From Corella eumyota (taxonomy: Eukaryota; Chordata; Ascidiacea; Phlebobranchia; Corellidae): DNA of 64,000 bases. Made by a program: the position numbers and the translations under genes. Of the stretch, positions 47,792 through 62,700 are shown piece after piece. The stretch spans positions 17,918,001-17,982,000 of the forward strand of contig OY720098.1 of assembly GCA_963082875.1 (NCBI GenBank), in the 5' to 3' direction. How positions within the stretch are numbered: position 1 is the stretch's first letter; the number at the start of each line of letters is the position of its first letter. The notes below the pieces were generated by a model. It worked only from the letters and a program-made list of their open reading frames with translations, did not search any database and was not told the DNA's origin.

Positions 47792-50700
47792 CTTTAGGTA
47801 AAATTTTAGATAAAATAAACAGTTAAAAAGCAACCATTGCATATTTGTGTGACAAAACGTTAGATGTTAACTTGTAAGTACATTTTAACTTAGGTTCCTA
47901 TAACCAATAATAATTAAAAACTTTTAACCAAGCTATGACCTAGTTTATATTTACCGTTGCAACAGCATCACAGTTTCCATCTACATTCACTGGACAAGTT
48001 TGGTCAACAGCCATCAACTCTTGTCCGTTAAACATTAGCCCGGTTGATCCAGTAAAAATATCAGTCAGCTGTGAAACTGCAGCCTCCACAACAGTAGCAT
48101 TTTCTCCGTAAAGAGTAAATGAAATCTCGGAATTACCAGCTACAATCATTTTTATATCGTTATTTAGAATTATTTTCTCAATGGAAAAAGGCAATTTTTA
48201 TTCCTTGCGTAAATAACACACAGTTAAAATATCAAACTTAGCAATCTAGTTGCAATTTTGTAAATCAATAACAGTTATTTTATCGTATAACTATTTGTAA
48301 ATACTTGTCAAGTCCGAGACAGCAACTTGTCCAATGTAGATGTGATGGTTGATTTGTCTTGTCAAAGAATTGTAAATGTAAGTCTCGAAAGTCGTATAGG
48401 TTATGGATGTAGCTCGGGTGTATGGTCGACTTAAAACCGGTATACTGTAAGGTAAAGCACATTTTATATTGAGTCACAAACCAAACTGAAACATTCACTT
48501 ATTAGACATTGTCGTATCTTTGTTATATATTTCGTAAATTATATTGTTTACCCCTTACTAAATTCATATAACATAGTCGAAAACATTAAATGAAAAAAAA
48601 AGATTTAATAAGGTTTTGGTTAACAGTTTTTAATTAAATAAAACCTACCGAATTTGTCTTGGATTTCTGTTTTCAACTTGAAGAGTTCCACCAGAAGGTA
48701 TGTACTATAAAAACATATATAACAATAATAAATCAAAATTTAAAAAATAAATTTATACCAAACTAGTGAAAAGGTTTACCTCAATGTTGTTGGCATATAC
48801 GTTGAAGTTGTAAAGTGCAGGCTCAGTGTAAATGTTAAAAACAAGATTGTAACGATTGTAATCCAATGTGTTACTGATACTCAATCCCATGCAAGCAAAA
48901 CTTCCTGTCGAAGGATCAAATGTAAAGACGGGTGATACAACCTCCGGAGCGATGTTAGAATCTCCGATTGGATAAATAGTCGAGTCATCAAAGTCAACGG
49001 ATGCTCTCCATACGTGACCCTGTGGTGTTTATATTGTTATACAGTTAATGTTTTTTAAATGTTCAAAACAAAAAAAAAGTTAACAACTTTTCAATGTAAA
49101 GTTTTTGTTATCTAAAGGTATGAAAGTATATTGAATATTTATATCAAGCATTAGTTGTACAAGTAATTGTACAAGTGTTTAAATATTTGAAGTTTAAAAT
49201 TAAATTGAAACTTTCATTATTTTACCTTAAATCCAATATGATCTAGAGGTCTTCCGTCTAGGTATTGAAGAACAAGAGTAAGATCGATATCGCTTCCATG
49301 AGTGACGTAATTACCTAAACCTTCTGTTATCACAGCAATGACGTCACGATTTGCTACATCAACGGTAAGCATGTTAGTTGCCACGTTTATTCCAGTTGGT
49401 TCAGTTATCTTAAATGTAATCCAAAATGTTGCTTGTTAAACTTTGTTATATATAGCGAAACTTTTTAATAAGCATTATTATTCAACTTTAAAAGTACCTC
49501 GAACATTAGGCTGTATCCAGTTCCACTATGTGTGATTACCAAGTCTCTGAATTCAGCAACACCCTAAAATTTTAACATAAATATGTGAGCTTGTAAAAAT
49601 ACTAAAAAAACTAAGCCAAGGCACTAAAAGTAATATTTACATTGCTGAAAGACACAGTTGTGGTGCCTTTAAGTACGGCGTTGCTGTTAGCATTTCCTCC
49701 CGAGCTATCCAAGGTTACTCTTACCATCCAAGTCCCTCCTAATGACGTCACTGGGTCCCCCTAAGATAGATGTGACAAAACTTTAAATCATTAAATAAAT
49801 TATATCAAATTAGGCATGTTACTTAAATGCACTTTAATGAATTTTTGGGACTGATTAAATTGCTTAAAATTTTACGTTTTAAAAACTTACATTTGCATCA
49901 AGTAAGTTGATTGTGATTGGATTTTCGAAAGTTGTTTGTTCAACCAAGTTGGAGAGACTTGAAGTGATCTGCATCTGAGTTGGTATTTTGTGAACAACAA
50001 TCCCTAAAAACGGATCTAAAAGTAATTATAAACAAGATGAATTAACAGAGATTAAAGTTTACAAAATCAGGTAGAATAAATTTTGATTGTTTTTTTAAAA
50101 AGATTTTTAAAACTTATTTAAATAAGATTATTAAAAAAGTTATAAGCTAATAGTAAGATATTGAGGTTTATAACTAGTTGAAAGACAAGAACAAAAATAA
50201 AGTTTGTTAAAAAACAATTCAATTTTTGTTGTTATAAATATAGTTAATATTAAGTAAAATGTTATAAATTCACCAACCAAGTGTTCCGTTAATTAAGGTT
50301 GCTTCCATGCTGTAGAACCCACTTCCATCTGTTGTGTTTAAAACCTCCCAAAGTTCGCCAGTTTGATATAAAACAACTAACTAAAAAAAAAGATTATAAG
50401 TAAATTAATCATAGAGTGTTAATCAAAAAAAAAAAAGTCAGAAAATGCTTTTTATTAACAGTTATAGTTGTTACAACTAAGCATGTAATTTTGTTACATA
50501 CAACACCTAACTTAAAACTTAAATACGTTAGCATTAAATCGTTTCCTGAAAACTCTACCTCGTCGACTTTGTCATTGAGGAATTCAATAACAACAGTGTC
50601 GTTATCTGTTGGTACAGTGCCGGTTCCATTGGCAATATCTTCACCAATCTCAATGACGTAGGTAACAGTCCCAGATGCTTGTCTAGCTACTCGTCTATAA

Positions 50701-53700
50701 AAACAAATATAAAAAATGTGATACAAAATGACATGAATTATATATAGTTATCTATTAATATAAGTATATTATTGACAATAATGTATGGGTTATGAACTAA
50801 CTATTAACAAGCTCTACAATATTAAATTTGCATTTTCATCTACGAATATTACCCAGATGTTGAACGACGTTTTCGAGATAAACTGTCTTCACGAACGACA
50901 TCAACCATTCTTATTTTGTAATCCGGAATTCCCAAGTACCTAAAAAATTAAATTAAAATGTTAATTTAAAAAAAACTGTTAATAGATAACATGTAAATTA
51001 AATAAAAGTTGCCAGAGGTTTTTCAACAATGGTTACGTCAGTCTTAAAATAAGGGATAAATTTAATAGTGTTTAATTTTGTAAATACCATCTAGTTAGCA
51101 AACTGTACTTTACATTATTGTAACAGTCTACAAAAAAAAATTTATATTAAAATTTGAGAGAGCAAATATATATAAAGTATTTGCATACTGAGCTAGGTTG
51201 GAAATTAGATTCGGACCAAAGAATTCATCAACAGTAATAGCTGGAAATGAAAATCCCATAACGATAAGAGGTGAAGTGAGAATGTCAATTGGTTCATCTC
51301 CCTTAATTGTTACATACAAAAGGTCAGCAGTTCGGTCCATGAAGTTAGCGCCGTTAATAGCTGTAACAATTACTTAACATTAATATGCGTCGGATTTTTG
51401 GTTTAAAATTATTTTATCCACATTTGTTGATCCATGATTTGAGAAGGTCGAATTTACGACCTAAACTTAAAGTAACATCAGTAACCCCGACCTAGTCTCG
51501 AGTTGCTTTTGGCAAATTGGGATATTATTGATTAAAATTACTTGCTAGAATTTAAGCTGCGATAAAGTGTTTGCTCAGCAGAAATGTTTACAGATTTATA
51601 GCGTCTCAAGGGCGCTACAGCATGGGAGCAGTAGGCATTGAAATCAGGACCTCATGTATAAAAGTGTTCTAAACACTACACGATGCTGTAAATACTTCAG
51701 GGCAGATTGTAAAATTTAATTGACGCTGTTTTGTTTAAAGGTTTTAAACTTACGAGAATCAATAGCAGGAACGTATCCTGTAGAAGATTGAGAAGGTGGG
51801 TGTAGCAACCATTCTTGTTCTTCGGGATCGTAGTAAGCGTTTTCAGGTTGAATGTACAGTCCTGAGTTAGCATGATAGATATCTAGTCGCTCTGGTCTTG
51901 GGTAGCTAAAATTAAAAATATTTTTAAGTTAAATCTTTTTTTTTTAAATAATTCGGTTCAATCTTATGTCTTAATTAGTTTACAATAATATTTGTTATTT
52001 TTAAATGTATTCCATTTTTTATCAATTTTATATACACTTTAATTTAAATTAAGTTTTGGTAAGGCTTTTATTTAAATTCTAGCTTTGCCCTTAAATTAAA
52101 ACTTTGATTTAAATTCGATTTAGGCTTGGCCAAAAATTCTAATTATTACTAAGTATATTAGGAAAAATTTTTAACTTACTAAATTGCGAGTTGAACAGAT
52201 TGTGTGGGGTCCACGTTAAGAAGATGAAGTCTCATATCTCGAGGTGGATAACCAGTAAAGAAAAGTTTAAATTGAACACCGGTTGCTACGATGGTGTAGA
52301 ATGTTGATATTCGAAGCTGACAAGTGTATCCAAAACACCAACCATGATCTTGTGGACCTATGTAAGAAGGAAATACGCTGCATCAAACCAAGAAAACTAA
52401 CTTTTACTGCTTTTCATTCAACGTATATATTTGTTCATTGTTATGTTTGTTACAAACTAATTTTTTAATTATGACGTCACAAACTTACCATTGTTTAAGT
52501 CGATGCATCGATCACCTAACAGAGCAACTGGAGACAACCTTCTCGTTTCGGTATCTTCGTCCAAACTTTCAATAACCAACATGACGTAGTCATAGGCTTC
52601 AGGACCTTTGCATTCAAATGCTTGCCAAGCGGCTTTGTAAGTACAAGATTCACTGTTTCTAATGATGCCTGGTAAAAGCAAATACATCAATTAGTAAAGC
52701 GGTTGTAAAAATTTTCACACTTAAGCTTTTAGTGAGTGGCTGATATAATAAAATATATATTGCTAATTTACAACATTAGCAAATTTGTTAATGTTACCTC
52801 TTGTATCGATAATATCTTCAACAGGAACTCGGGTTCCATCAATGGCAGTCAACAAAGATTTAGGAATTCTGTAATCTCCCAAACCTCGTGATATTTCGAT
52901 CGGATCGTCCCAAGCAAAAGATGCCTACAACAAAAACAAATATTGACAGGAAAATGTTAATTACATATGCAACAAATTTTACGATAAACTACTTTAAAGT
53001 AGTAAACCAAAACATTACCAAATAGTGAAGAAAGTCTTAAACTTACATCCGGAATAACTGCTCCAATTTCTCCTAAAAAGCTTCCATCAAGATCCTTCAC
53101 CAAACACTTCTTCTTTGCATCACATTCCATATCAACACAATCTGATGGATTTATGTTTCTACAAATGAATAGAAAAAATATAACGTAGTGGTAAAAGTAA
53201 AAGCTGGCGTTTTCAATTGCATGAGACCTGGAGATATTGATTCGATTCCCATTAATGTCATTTAGTATAAACTTTAAAAAGATTAAGAAATACGGAATAA
53301 AGACGTACAAAAAGGTCTAAAAATAGGCAGAACATTTCACTTTTAGATCAAAACAAAGTAAAAGTACATTTATATGTTGATTTTTTAATCTTTGGCGCTT
53401 ACCCTAAACTTGGTCGATCGAAATGAACTTTGCTGGCATCTTCAACTTGGAAAAGACGAACTCCACTTAAGTAAGTTGGATGGTGGGCATCACCCATAAG
53501 TGGATTAGTCCAAAACACCAAGTCTCGTGTGTTGTCGTCGTTAAGACCAAAGTTGTAGAGAGTCAATCCTAAAATGGTATATGTAGAGTTGCAGTGTCAA
53601 AATAAAATTAATTATATTCAAACAACTTTTCTAAATAAAAAAGTAACGCGGTTGCTATTTCTAGCACTAAACTAACCTTGTACATCGAGTAGGCCATGAT

Positions 53701-56700
53701 TGGCAGGATAGTTTAAGTTGACATGGAAAGGTTTAAATGGGGCACTATTGGGCGCACTTTCAAACATTGGAAGCATTATGCCAGTCCTACCACCAAACAC
53801 ATTAAACGGCGCCTTTCGACTCGGACTAGATAACAAAATTAAAAATATAGGTAATATAAATGAAAAACATTTACAGATTACACTTTATGATAAAATTAAT
53901 TGTATTTTAAGCAAAGATAAAATAAATCTAGATTATATTTAATTTCAACACGATGCCTTGTAAAGTACATCAAAATCTAACCTGTTTCTTCTTTGAATAA
54001 GATTTTTGTCATTCTGTTCGTCCATAAAATCAATATTTGGGTCAAAGTGATCACTTCGTCCAACGATAAGCACATCTCTCAAACTAGCAGTTTTATCTTT
54101 AAAATTATGACTTAATCCAGCAGGACCGTAAATAATAGGAAGGTAGTTCACCTAAAAAAAATTTGCACCCAATGTTATGTTTGTAAATTTTAAGAAATTA
54201 AATAGTGCCTAAATTTGCGCAACATTGCTTTATTGTACATGTTTTCAGCATGACCTGGAATTGAAATATGCTTTCTTAGAATTTTTACTTACTGTAGAAT
54301 CTGCTATGATGGTGTTTTTTACGACAATACTCATTTGAGTTTGGTGGTAAATACCATAATCCCAAGCTTTGTAGATGACAAAGTTTCTAATCATTGAGCA
54401 ATTTCCCACTCCGTCCGGAATAAATATTTGAACTCCGTGAAGTGCCCCGTGAGCCACGTTACCTAAACCAACATAAAGATACTTCATTAGATTGTGGCCG
54501 GATGTTAAGACAGTAAAAGCCAGTTGTTAAGTACTATTGGTGTTACAAAGTAAGTTTTTAACAACTTAAAACTTATATAATATTATTATATTGTAGAAAG
54601 TTTCAAGTTGCTGACTGTACACCTAATATTCCTAAATAGTTAATTAACCTGTCCAAGCGTTCTCGTCTGTAGCATCACAAGCTTCTCCATCCATGTGAAA
54701 ACATAGTCGTTCGCACCCAGCTGCGGTGTTGCCAACCATTCTTAAATTCGTTGCTTCACTTACTTCAAAATTGGCTTGCCAATCCTAATATCAAGAAAAT
54801 TAACAAAAAATTTCATTGACAATATATTAAGAGACAACAGATTTTTTTATATAAAATTCATAAATCAAATTGCATCACCAAACAACGAATATAATACAAA
54901 AAAATTACAAAAAATACTTTTACTTAATTGATTTTACTAAATTATAGACTAGTTGTCACTTGATGTTGTTAAAATAATGCCACATTTTACCTTGAAATTA
55001 GTTGCTTCATTTCGGTCGTGATAAGTTCCTCTAAATAATGAAACTGTTACAAGATTGTTTTCCAGTACTTGGTTGCTTCCAGTTATTCTTATACCTAAAA
55101 CACCCAAACAAAAATAATTTTAAGCAAATTCTTTATTTTAAAATTTAATTTTAAACAAGATGTATCAGTTTTTAAGCTTAAATTTTCTACGTATTAGTAT
55201 TACAAATTCACTTAGTCCAATATACCAACCATCGTGAATAGTTCTGTGGACGACGTTCTTGGTAATACTGATCCCACTTGCACCAAACGTTCCAATGGCT
55301 GTTGAAAATCCGTCGTGGAAAGCACATTCTGTCACGTAGGAAGGTCGACCTTCGGTAACAGTTCCAGTATCGAGCCAAGCTAACGAAAATCTTGGATCGT
55401 AAGTGTCTGTCCATCCTTCTTGTCCAGTTTGGAAAAACTCAACATTGCTTATTCTCGCCCAGCCTACCAAAATAAGTTTTGCATTGTAAGTAAAAGTAAA
55501 TGGTATATGCATGTTTTATTAAACAACTAACTTAAAGAAATATTCACCATATAATTCGTTGTTGTCACTAGATGTTGTGTATCCGACTAAAACTCGAGCT
55601 CCGAAAGCTTGCGCAACAATATTGTCGTAACTTTCACCTGATTATAAAAACATTGCTTAAACAGTTATACTAAAAATGTTTATTCCTTGTATAACTTCAA
55701 AAAAATAAATACTGCATATCCAATATTTAATCTATCAATAAAATTCACCTTTGATTTGAATATTTCTTGTAAGTAAACCAACTTCAGCTCTCATAGGAAA
55801 AGTGTGATCTCCAATAATGTATTCCTCGCCCATATGTCTAAACTCCAAAGGATTGGCAAGACCAATTGTCTTTTTATCTTCAGAAATTGAAGTGATCACG
55901 TTTTTCTCTGTCTCTTGTGCCCTAAAATTAATAAAATTCAAAACATTTGTTTTAATTAAATACTATTTAGTAATAAAAGTAACTGTATCCAACTTAACAC
56001 ACACAAAAACTTGAACTCAAAATAAAATCCTTTATAAGCAACCTGTATCCTGTTGTAGTAATAACAATTTCATTGCCAACAGCCCAGTCAACAGCATCTT
56101 GAACAACGATCGATGTAGCTCCAATGTTGGCTGTGCTCTCTAAATGTGTCCACTGTACAAAGGTGTCTAATCCGTGAAAGTCACATCCTCCAAAACAACC
56201 TATAGCCTTCGATCCAAGATTTACACCTAAGTTGATATTTAAATTTAAATCGTGATATTTGCTTTTTTGTTAGTTAAAACCAATCACTTGTAGTCAGATT
56301 TACATTGTAATGAATAATTTGAGATATATAGTACAATTATATATAAATTATCGCAATAGTAACTTAACTTATTGGACTTAAGATTTTTAAAATAAATTTT
56401 AAGGAAACATTACCCGGTAATGATTTGTCTGGTGTATCGTGATCTCCACGAAGAGTTATAACCAACTTGTTTGTAAATGGTTCAACATCAGAGAAACCAG
56501 CAATAATGCGACCACCCTGTATTGAATAAATTATTATAAAATCAATTAAAAATTTCAAATTTTCATTGTCTTACCAACTAAATTGATTGCTTAATAGTTT
56601 ATAGCAAAGCAAATACAATATTTTTATCTTAACTATGTAATACATAGATATTACATTACACATAATACATATATTACATTACACATAATACATAGATATT

Positions 56701-59700
56701 ACATTACACACCAAAAATATCTTACCAGGTTAAGAATGTAAATTGCAGAAACGTTTGTGTCTGCAGCAAAGTCCATGACACCATAAATTGTAAGTGTGTC
56801 CACAGTTATATCAGCTACATCGATAACCACCCAACATAAATCTGTTTCATCGTTTCCAGCCAATATAACGACGTTGTCAGGATCCTTAATATAAAAGTCC
56901 ATTAAAACAATGCTTACATATGTTACAGAATAAAAAATAGCATGTAAAAATAGGTAAACTGGTTTAAAAACAGATGTTGCAACGTTATCTTGTTTTTACC
57001 AATTAGTGCAAATGCATCAAGACATAATTTTTAATTGAAATAGTTTAAAAATGTTTTAGTTTAAAACCACCCATTACTATTCTACCAGTATTTTAATCAC
57101 ATTTAAATTATTTTTTTATCAAATTTATGTTACACTATAGTTACTCCTTGAACTATTTAAATTATAATTTTTAAATTGTATACTAGTAAACGTAATCTAT
57201 TTTAAATTCCAAGACTATAACAACAATTTACAAAAATCAGAGTGATAACAATAACGTGAAGCAAAATATATTAAGGTTTTACCGATCGGTCAATACAAGA
57301 AGCTGATTCATTTGACCAAAGTTGATATACATCAGGTCGACTACGCGTTGGAGGTACAACCGCTGGGTCGATCGGCCCAATACAGTCTGTGTAAAAACAT
57401 CTGCAAAAAAAAGTAATAAGTTAAGAAATTACTTAAACAACAAATCAAAATTTAATTTTTAACTAAGTTAAAATGTTGCCAATGTTCTTAGTAGGACTGC
57501 ATTACAATTATAGCTTTGAAAATTTAGAAAAACCTATGTAGGCTATTACATTTAAAAAAAATACCTAAAGATATTCATTGACACAGTTTCGTGATTAAAA
57601 TTCGGATCCACAATTTCTAAAGCTCTCTTTTTTCGATTGTTAGTTTTTCCTGATACAATGTAATGTAACTTTAAGTTCTCGGTATCAAAATACCAGTCTC
57701 TGTTAAGGCTGTTAGATGTCAAAGGTTGAGCGTCAGATATGTTGTATCTTTCTTCGTCGTTGAACAAAATTCTAATAAAATATTTAAGTTTATATTACTG
57801 AAAAATGTAATAAACTTTTAGGCCAAAAAATAAAGGTATTTACCGATCTGGAGTTTGCTTAAAATCGTGAGTTACAATCACGTATTCGTTCTCTTGGAAG
57901 TCGTAAAATCTTGAGTTGTAAGTAATGTTAGTAAACTGTTCTCCGTCTTTGAATGTCATTGTATGGTCTTGTGCATCAGTTAGCAATACCATATGACCTT
58001 AAAAATAATATCAAGAAAATATTTAAACAGTTTTAAATTGGTGTTTATTTAAACCACCCTTAAAACAATTTAATGCTAAAAAAATCAGCTTAACTTCATC
58101 TTGAAAAACAAGAAATGAAATTTAACCTGGTTTGTGAGTCAATCGCTTCTTAAAGTAGATGACTGTTGTGTTGCCAAACTCGTTTGCATAAATAATATCG
58201 TTTGCTTCAAGAGAAGATGGCAGAACATTGTTTAGAGCCATCCTGTGAAATCGAACACTAGGTTGACATATTGCTGATGGTATGCCAGGAGAGAACTCGA
58301 TTCCTGATTGAATCTGTCCAAGAAACATAAACAAAAAAGGTTTAGAATAACTTGGAATGAATTGCTACAGATTACCTTTTATAAAGTTATTCATATTTAA
58401 AATATTATTTACCACACATCGATTGGTATCTACAATCCCACTGTACGGAACAACAGTTGATCCCGCTGCTCCAGTAAGAGATCCGTCTAAATCTTGGATG
58501 ACTCCTTCGTGCTCCCATCTCCAAAAAGTCTTTCGAGTCACAGACTCAAATGCAAATTCTAAAAAATCATTATTTTGATATAACAACAAATGCTTCAAAA
58601 AATTTGACCTGATTCAACTTGAGAAGTAAATAACTAAAATTCCAAAGAAATCCAAGCACCCTGCAATTTATTGTACTTACGTTCCGCCCAGTAGTAAAAG
58701 CCCCCGCACTTGAATGTACATGTTCCTTGAATAGACGTGACGCCCAACGCCGCCCCTTTTCTGTTAAAGTTTATAAACCGAACATTTTTCATGAACAACC
58801 CTGGGGCGAATGGAAGTATCTGTAAAAGAAAAGTAATTTAGTTTTTGTAATTTTTATTTTTCAGTATTTGAAAGTATATTTTCTTAAATGTTACGTAAGA
58901 TTGATAACGATTAAAAGGAATAAATTTTAATCTTCCGTTTAAGTTTGATTTATTTTATCACACAGAATTATTTGGTTGTGATATATAGTTTAGTTTGTTT
59001 TTACTCACAATGCCAAGACTAGTCTCGTAGTTAGAATCAGCAATAATATCACTGTCACTATGTCCAATCACAACCGCATTTTTTATCATAGCCCCACGTT
59101 CCTCGCCCCAAGCTGTTCCAGAAATTAACTTCAAATCAAAGCCAGATACTTCATGATTCGCTACAACAAAGTCGATAAACTGAATGGCTCCAACGTTGAC
59201 CCATTCAGCTCCTTTTTCACAGTTCCAAGTGGTTAGTGAATAAAACCTGGCAGGACTTGGGACAGTCGATGCACAACTGAAAATCAAAATTTAAATTATT
59301 AACATGTTTAAAGCTGTAGAAAACAAAAATATTAGCTAATTTTTATGTTTAAAAACACACAAAAACTTGAAATAACTTACGTTGAACCTTCACTTGGAAA
59401 GTATGTTTTAAAAATCCAAATTCCGAACCAGCCTTGAGAATGTACAGTGTTGTTCCTAAACGAACCAAGTTCTACCTTTTGTTGGCAAACGTTTGCATCG
59501 AAGGAAGGTCCATCTGGATGTTCGTGCATTCGGTACCAGAAACCAAAATGAGTTCCACCAGCAGCGTGGTTATTTTCCAGTATGTTGTTAGGATTTGTAA
59601 CCCAATAAGCGGCTAGAAAAACATTTAACATATTAGGTAAATACACAAGTATACAAAAACTGAATAGATATCAATAAATATAAAATAAACGATTTTTAAA

Positions 59701-62700
59701 ATGTAATTAAGCAAACCTGGTGTTATGTCATCATTCAGCAGGGATGTACTCTGCCTCACAAATATGGCCAAGTTGTGGGTAATGCGATTTCCTGTTTCAA
59801 TTCCATCTTCAATAAAGAATGCTCCACCCATAATATCGAATATAACATTCCGGTCAACCAAAAGATTGTGAGTTCCTTAGAATATATAAATATTAAATAT
59901 TTTGCTACGGTGCAATACATTTTAAAACACATGTGATATGTTTTTATCCAATATGTTAGTGCTTTAACGTAAATTAATACTACAAGAAGTATGCAACTTA
60001 TTTAATAATTTTTTAAATTTAATTAACGTTCTACAACATACCGTGAATGGTAACTGCCCGGTTAAAGGTTTGGTGAAGAGCACAACCTCGTACATACATT
60101 CCAGTTACATCGCCCATTAAATGCCAATGAATTGGATATCTAACAAATGTTGCAGATATTTAAAACACTTTATTAAAGAAAGTTATGTAAAAAAATTATT
60201 TATCACAGCATAATTTAAAAACTTATGTCTAACATAAACCTATTGAACCTATTGAGGTTTAGATTAGACATACGTTTTCAAATTCTTAAAGTTGTTTACC
60301 TGCCCAATCTAAAAGCTTGTCCAGCATAAGTGACTTCAACATATTCAATATGAGCAACCGCCTCTTGTGTGTCCGGGTCTTGGGAGTGAATCATAATTGA
60401 TCCTCCAAATTGATCGGAACCAACTTCTTCACCAAATCTTCCCTGAAATAAATGAAAGTAAATTTAGCCTAATAAAAGAAAGAAACAAATATATAGACAA
60501 AATAGAATAAAAAAAAACAAACTTACAGGTAAAACAAACATTATATATTTGTGTTATTATAGTCTATCGAAAAGTAGGTATCATAAAATACAAAATTAAG
60601 TTTGTTTATTAACTGTTCACCTGGAAACAAGTTTGTGTTGCAAATTGACCAGTTTCAAAACCTTCTTCACATTCCTGGATCGGATCATTCCAAACATGAT
60701 CATTCGTTCCCCGGAAAATAATATTTCGACTCAACAAACCAACTTCAGCTAAGTTACAATAAAAATATTTGATTATATCATTAAGTAAAGTAAAAATATA
60801 ACATTTTAACTAAGATTTTTATCCTGTATACAAAAAAGTTATCTAATATCAATAAAAGGCAGGCTCATATTAAGTCCAACAATAACTATTTATCAACATT
60901 AAAAATCAAACAGACTGCAAAGACGATTTTTCTAAACTTGCTAATGCATAATTTAAATAAAACATTAACAATACCCACGACATAAAACATACCTCTGTAT
61001 TCAATATCGACGTCACCGCCATATGTTTTGGTCACACCCAAATGTTCGTATTCAAGAGCTTTCGTCAAAGTTAAAGTGGATCCATCTGTAGGTAATTACC
61101 ATCAAGTTAGCTTTATTAAAATAGATCTTATACCAAAAGCTTATTTGCAACATAGGTTTATATAAAAAACCGCAACAAGTATAGCATATCCTGTTGAAAC
61201 CATCAGGTTAAATATTTTCTATATCTACTTATAACTAAACTAAACCTATACACATTTTATAGCTCAAGTTAACCTGCTGAAATTGCACTGATTTCACGTT
61301 CCTCGTTCTCTGATTGAGAATGACGCAATCCAGTTGAAGCAATTGCTATTTTGTCACCAACTCTCCAGTTAACAGAATGTTGTAAAGTGATCTAAAATGC
61401 AGAAAACATAATGTTAATATTTAAAAATTCCTTTTAAAAAAGTTTACAAAATTTATTATTCAATGTGTAACTACAACACTGCTTTACAAGTTTTATATTT
61501 TATTGTTTTAACAGTGCCTTTTTACGTTATCGGTTTATATAATATCAGTTTTTTGATATAGTGTAAGTTTGTAATATATCAGTATTCCTATATATGTTTT
61601 ACCTGTGTAGCTCCAGCCGCAGCAGTAGCAGCCAACTTGGACCACGTGTAAGGAATATGTCGTCCATGCATCTCCAAAGTTCCGTTACGTACACCCAATG
61701 TTTTAGCTCCGTATATTGGAAGTTCTGGTGACCTGAGGTTACCGTACATCTCAATAATTGCTGTAGCAGTAAATGGCTGTTGTTCTGTACCGATCTTAAT
61801 AAAAACATTTATAATATAATCTAAGTTAATTAAGTCATATCTTAAAACAATATTTTTTACAATTTAATTTGAATTACAGTTTTCTTTAATTATATTATTT
61901 TTTATTAACTTAAGCATACCTGTAAAAGTCCACCGTTGGTGATTAGAATATTCTCAGCACTGAGTTTAACGTCTTGATCGTCGAATATAAGTTCACCTCC
62001 GTCAATAAGAAGCATTTTCAACACAGCTGTGTCTGTGTCTAACAAAACTGTCTGGCCCTAAAGATAAAAATACATTATATATATCAAAAAACTTCATATG
62101 ATTGTGTTAATAATTTGTGGAAATTTGTAGTAGATATATTTACTTTTGAAATGATGACAAAATCTTGGGTTGTAGGTACAGTTGTTCCTCCCCAAGTAAA
62201 TATGGAAGACCACTTGTCAATGTAAAAGTAATCGGCATTATCCTGTGTTGCAATCCCATCTGTACCAACTCTTACTTCAACCTTGAAACATTATTATAAT
62301 ACAAACATTTAATATATATTTTAAACTAACTTACTAGTATAAACAAACAAAATTAAAGCATCAGTAAATATATTGAAGCAATGTTAAAAATAAAAAGTTT
62401 TTTACAAAATAAAAAATTCTTTATACAAATACGATCAAGTATTTTTTTTCATCGTTAAACACACATTTATACCATGTGTTAATATGTTATATAGTTTTAA
62501 CAAATGTAAAATGTTTACCTTAGTTCTGATGGATCCTTGATGAGCCTCAGTAACACAAGTTATTTCAGTTTCAGTTAAACTACTGGCGTCGACGATACAT
62601 TCACTTCCATCTATAAAAACGGACGGCGAAGCTCTGCGTAACAGAATACATTTTTGCTTAATGTTTGATTTATCAAATTTACTTTGTTTTTTAGCAGTAA

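Noticed and set aside
54720-54784. GTAAGT inside the fibrocystin-L exon (minus strand, after TTTGAA) as a donor
   Set aside because: Using it would break the frame and drop conserved AGCERLCFHMDG; the exon continues to the donor at 54648.
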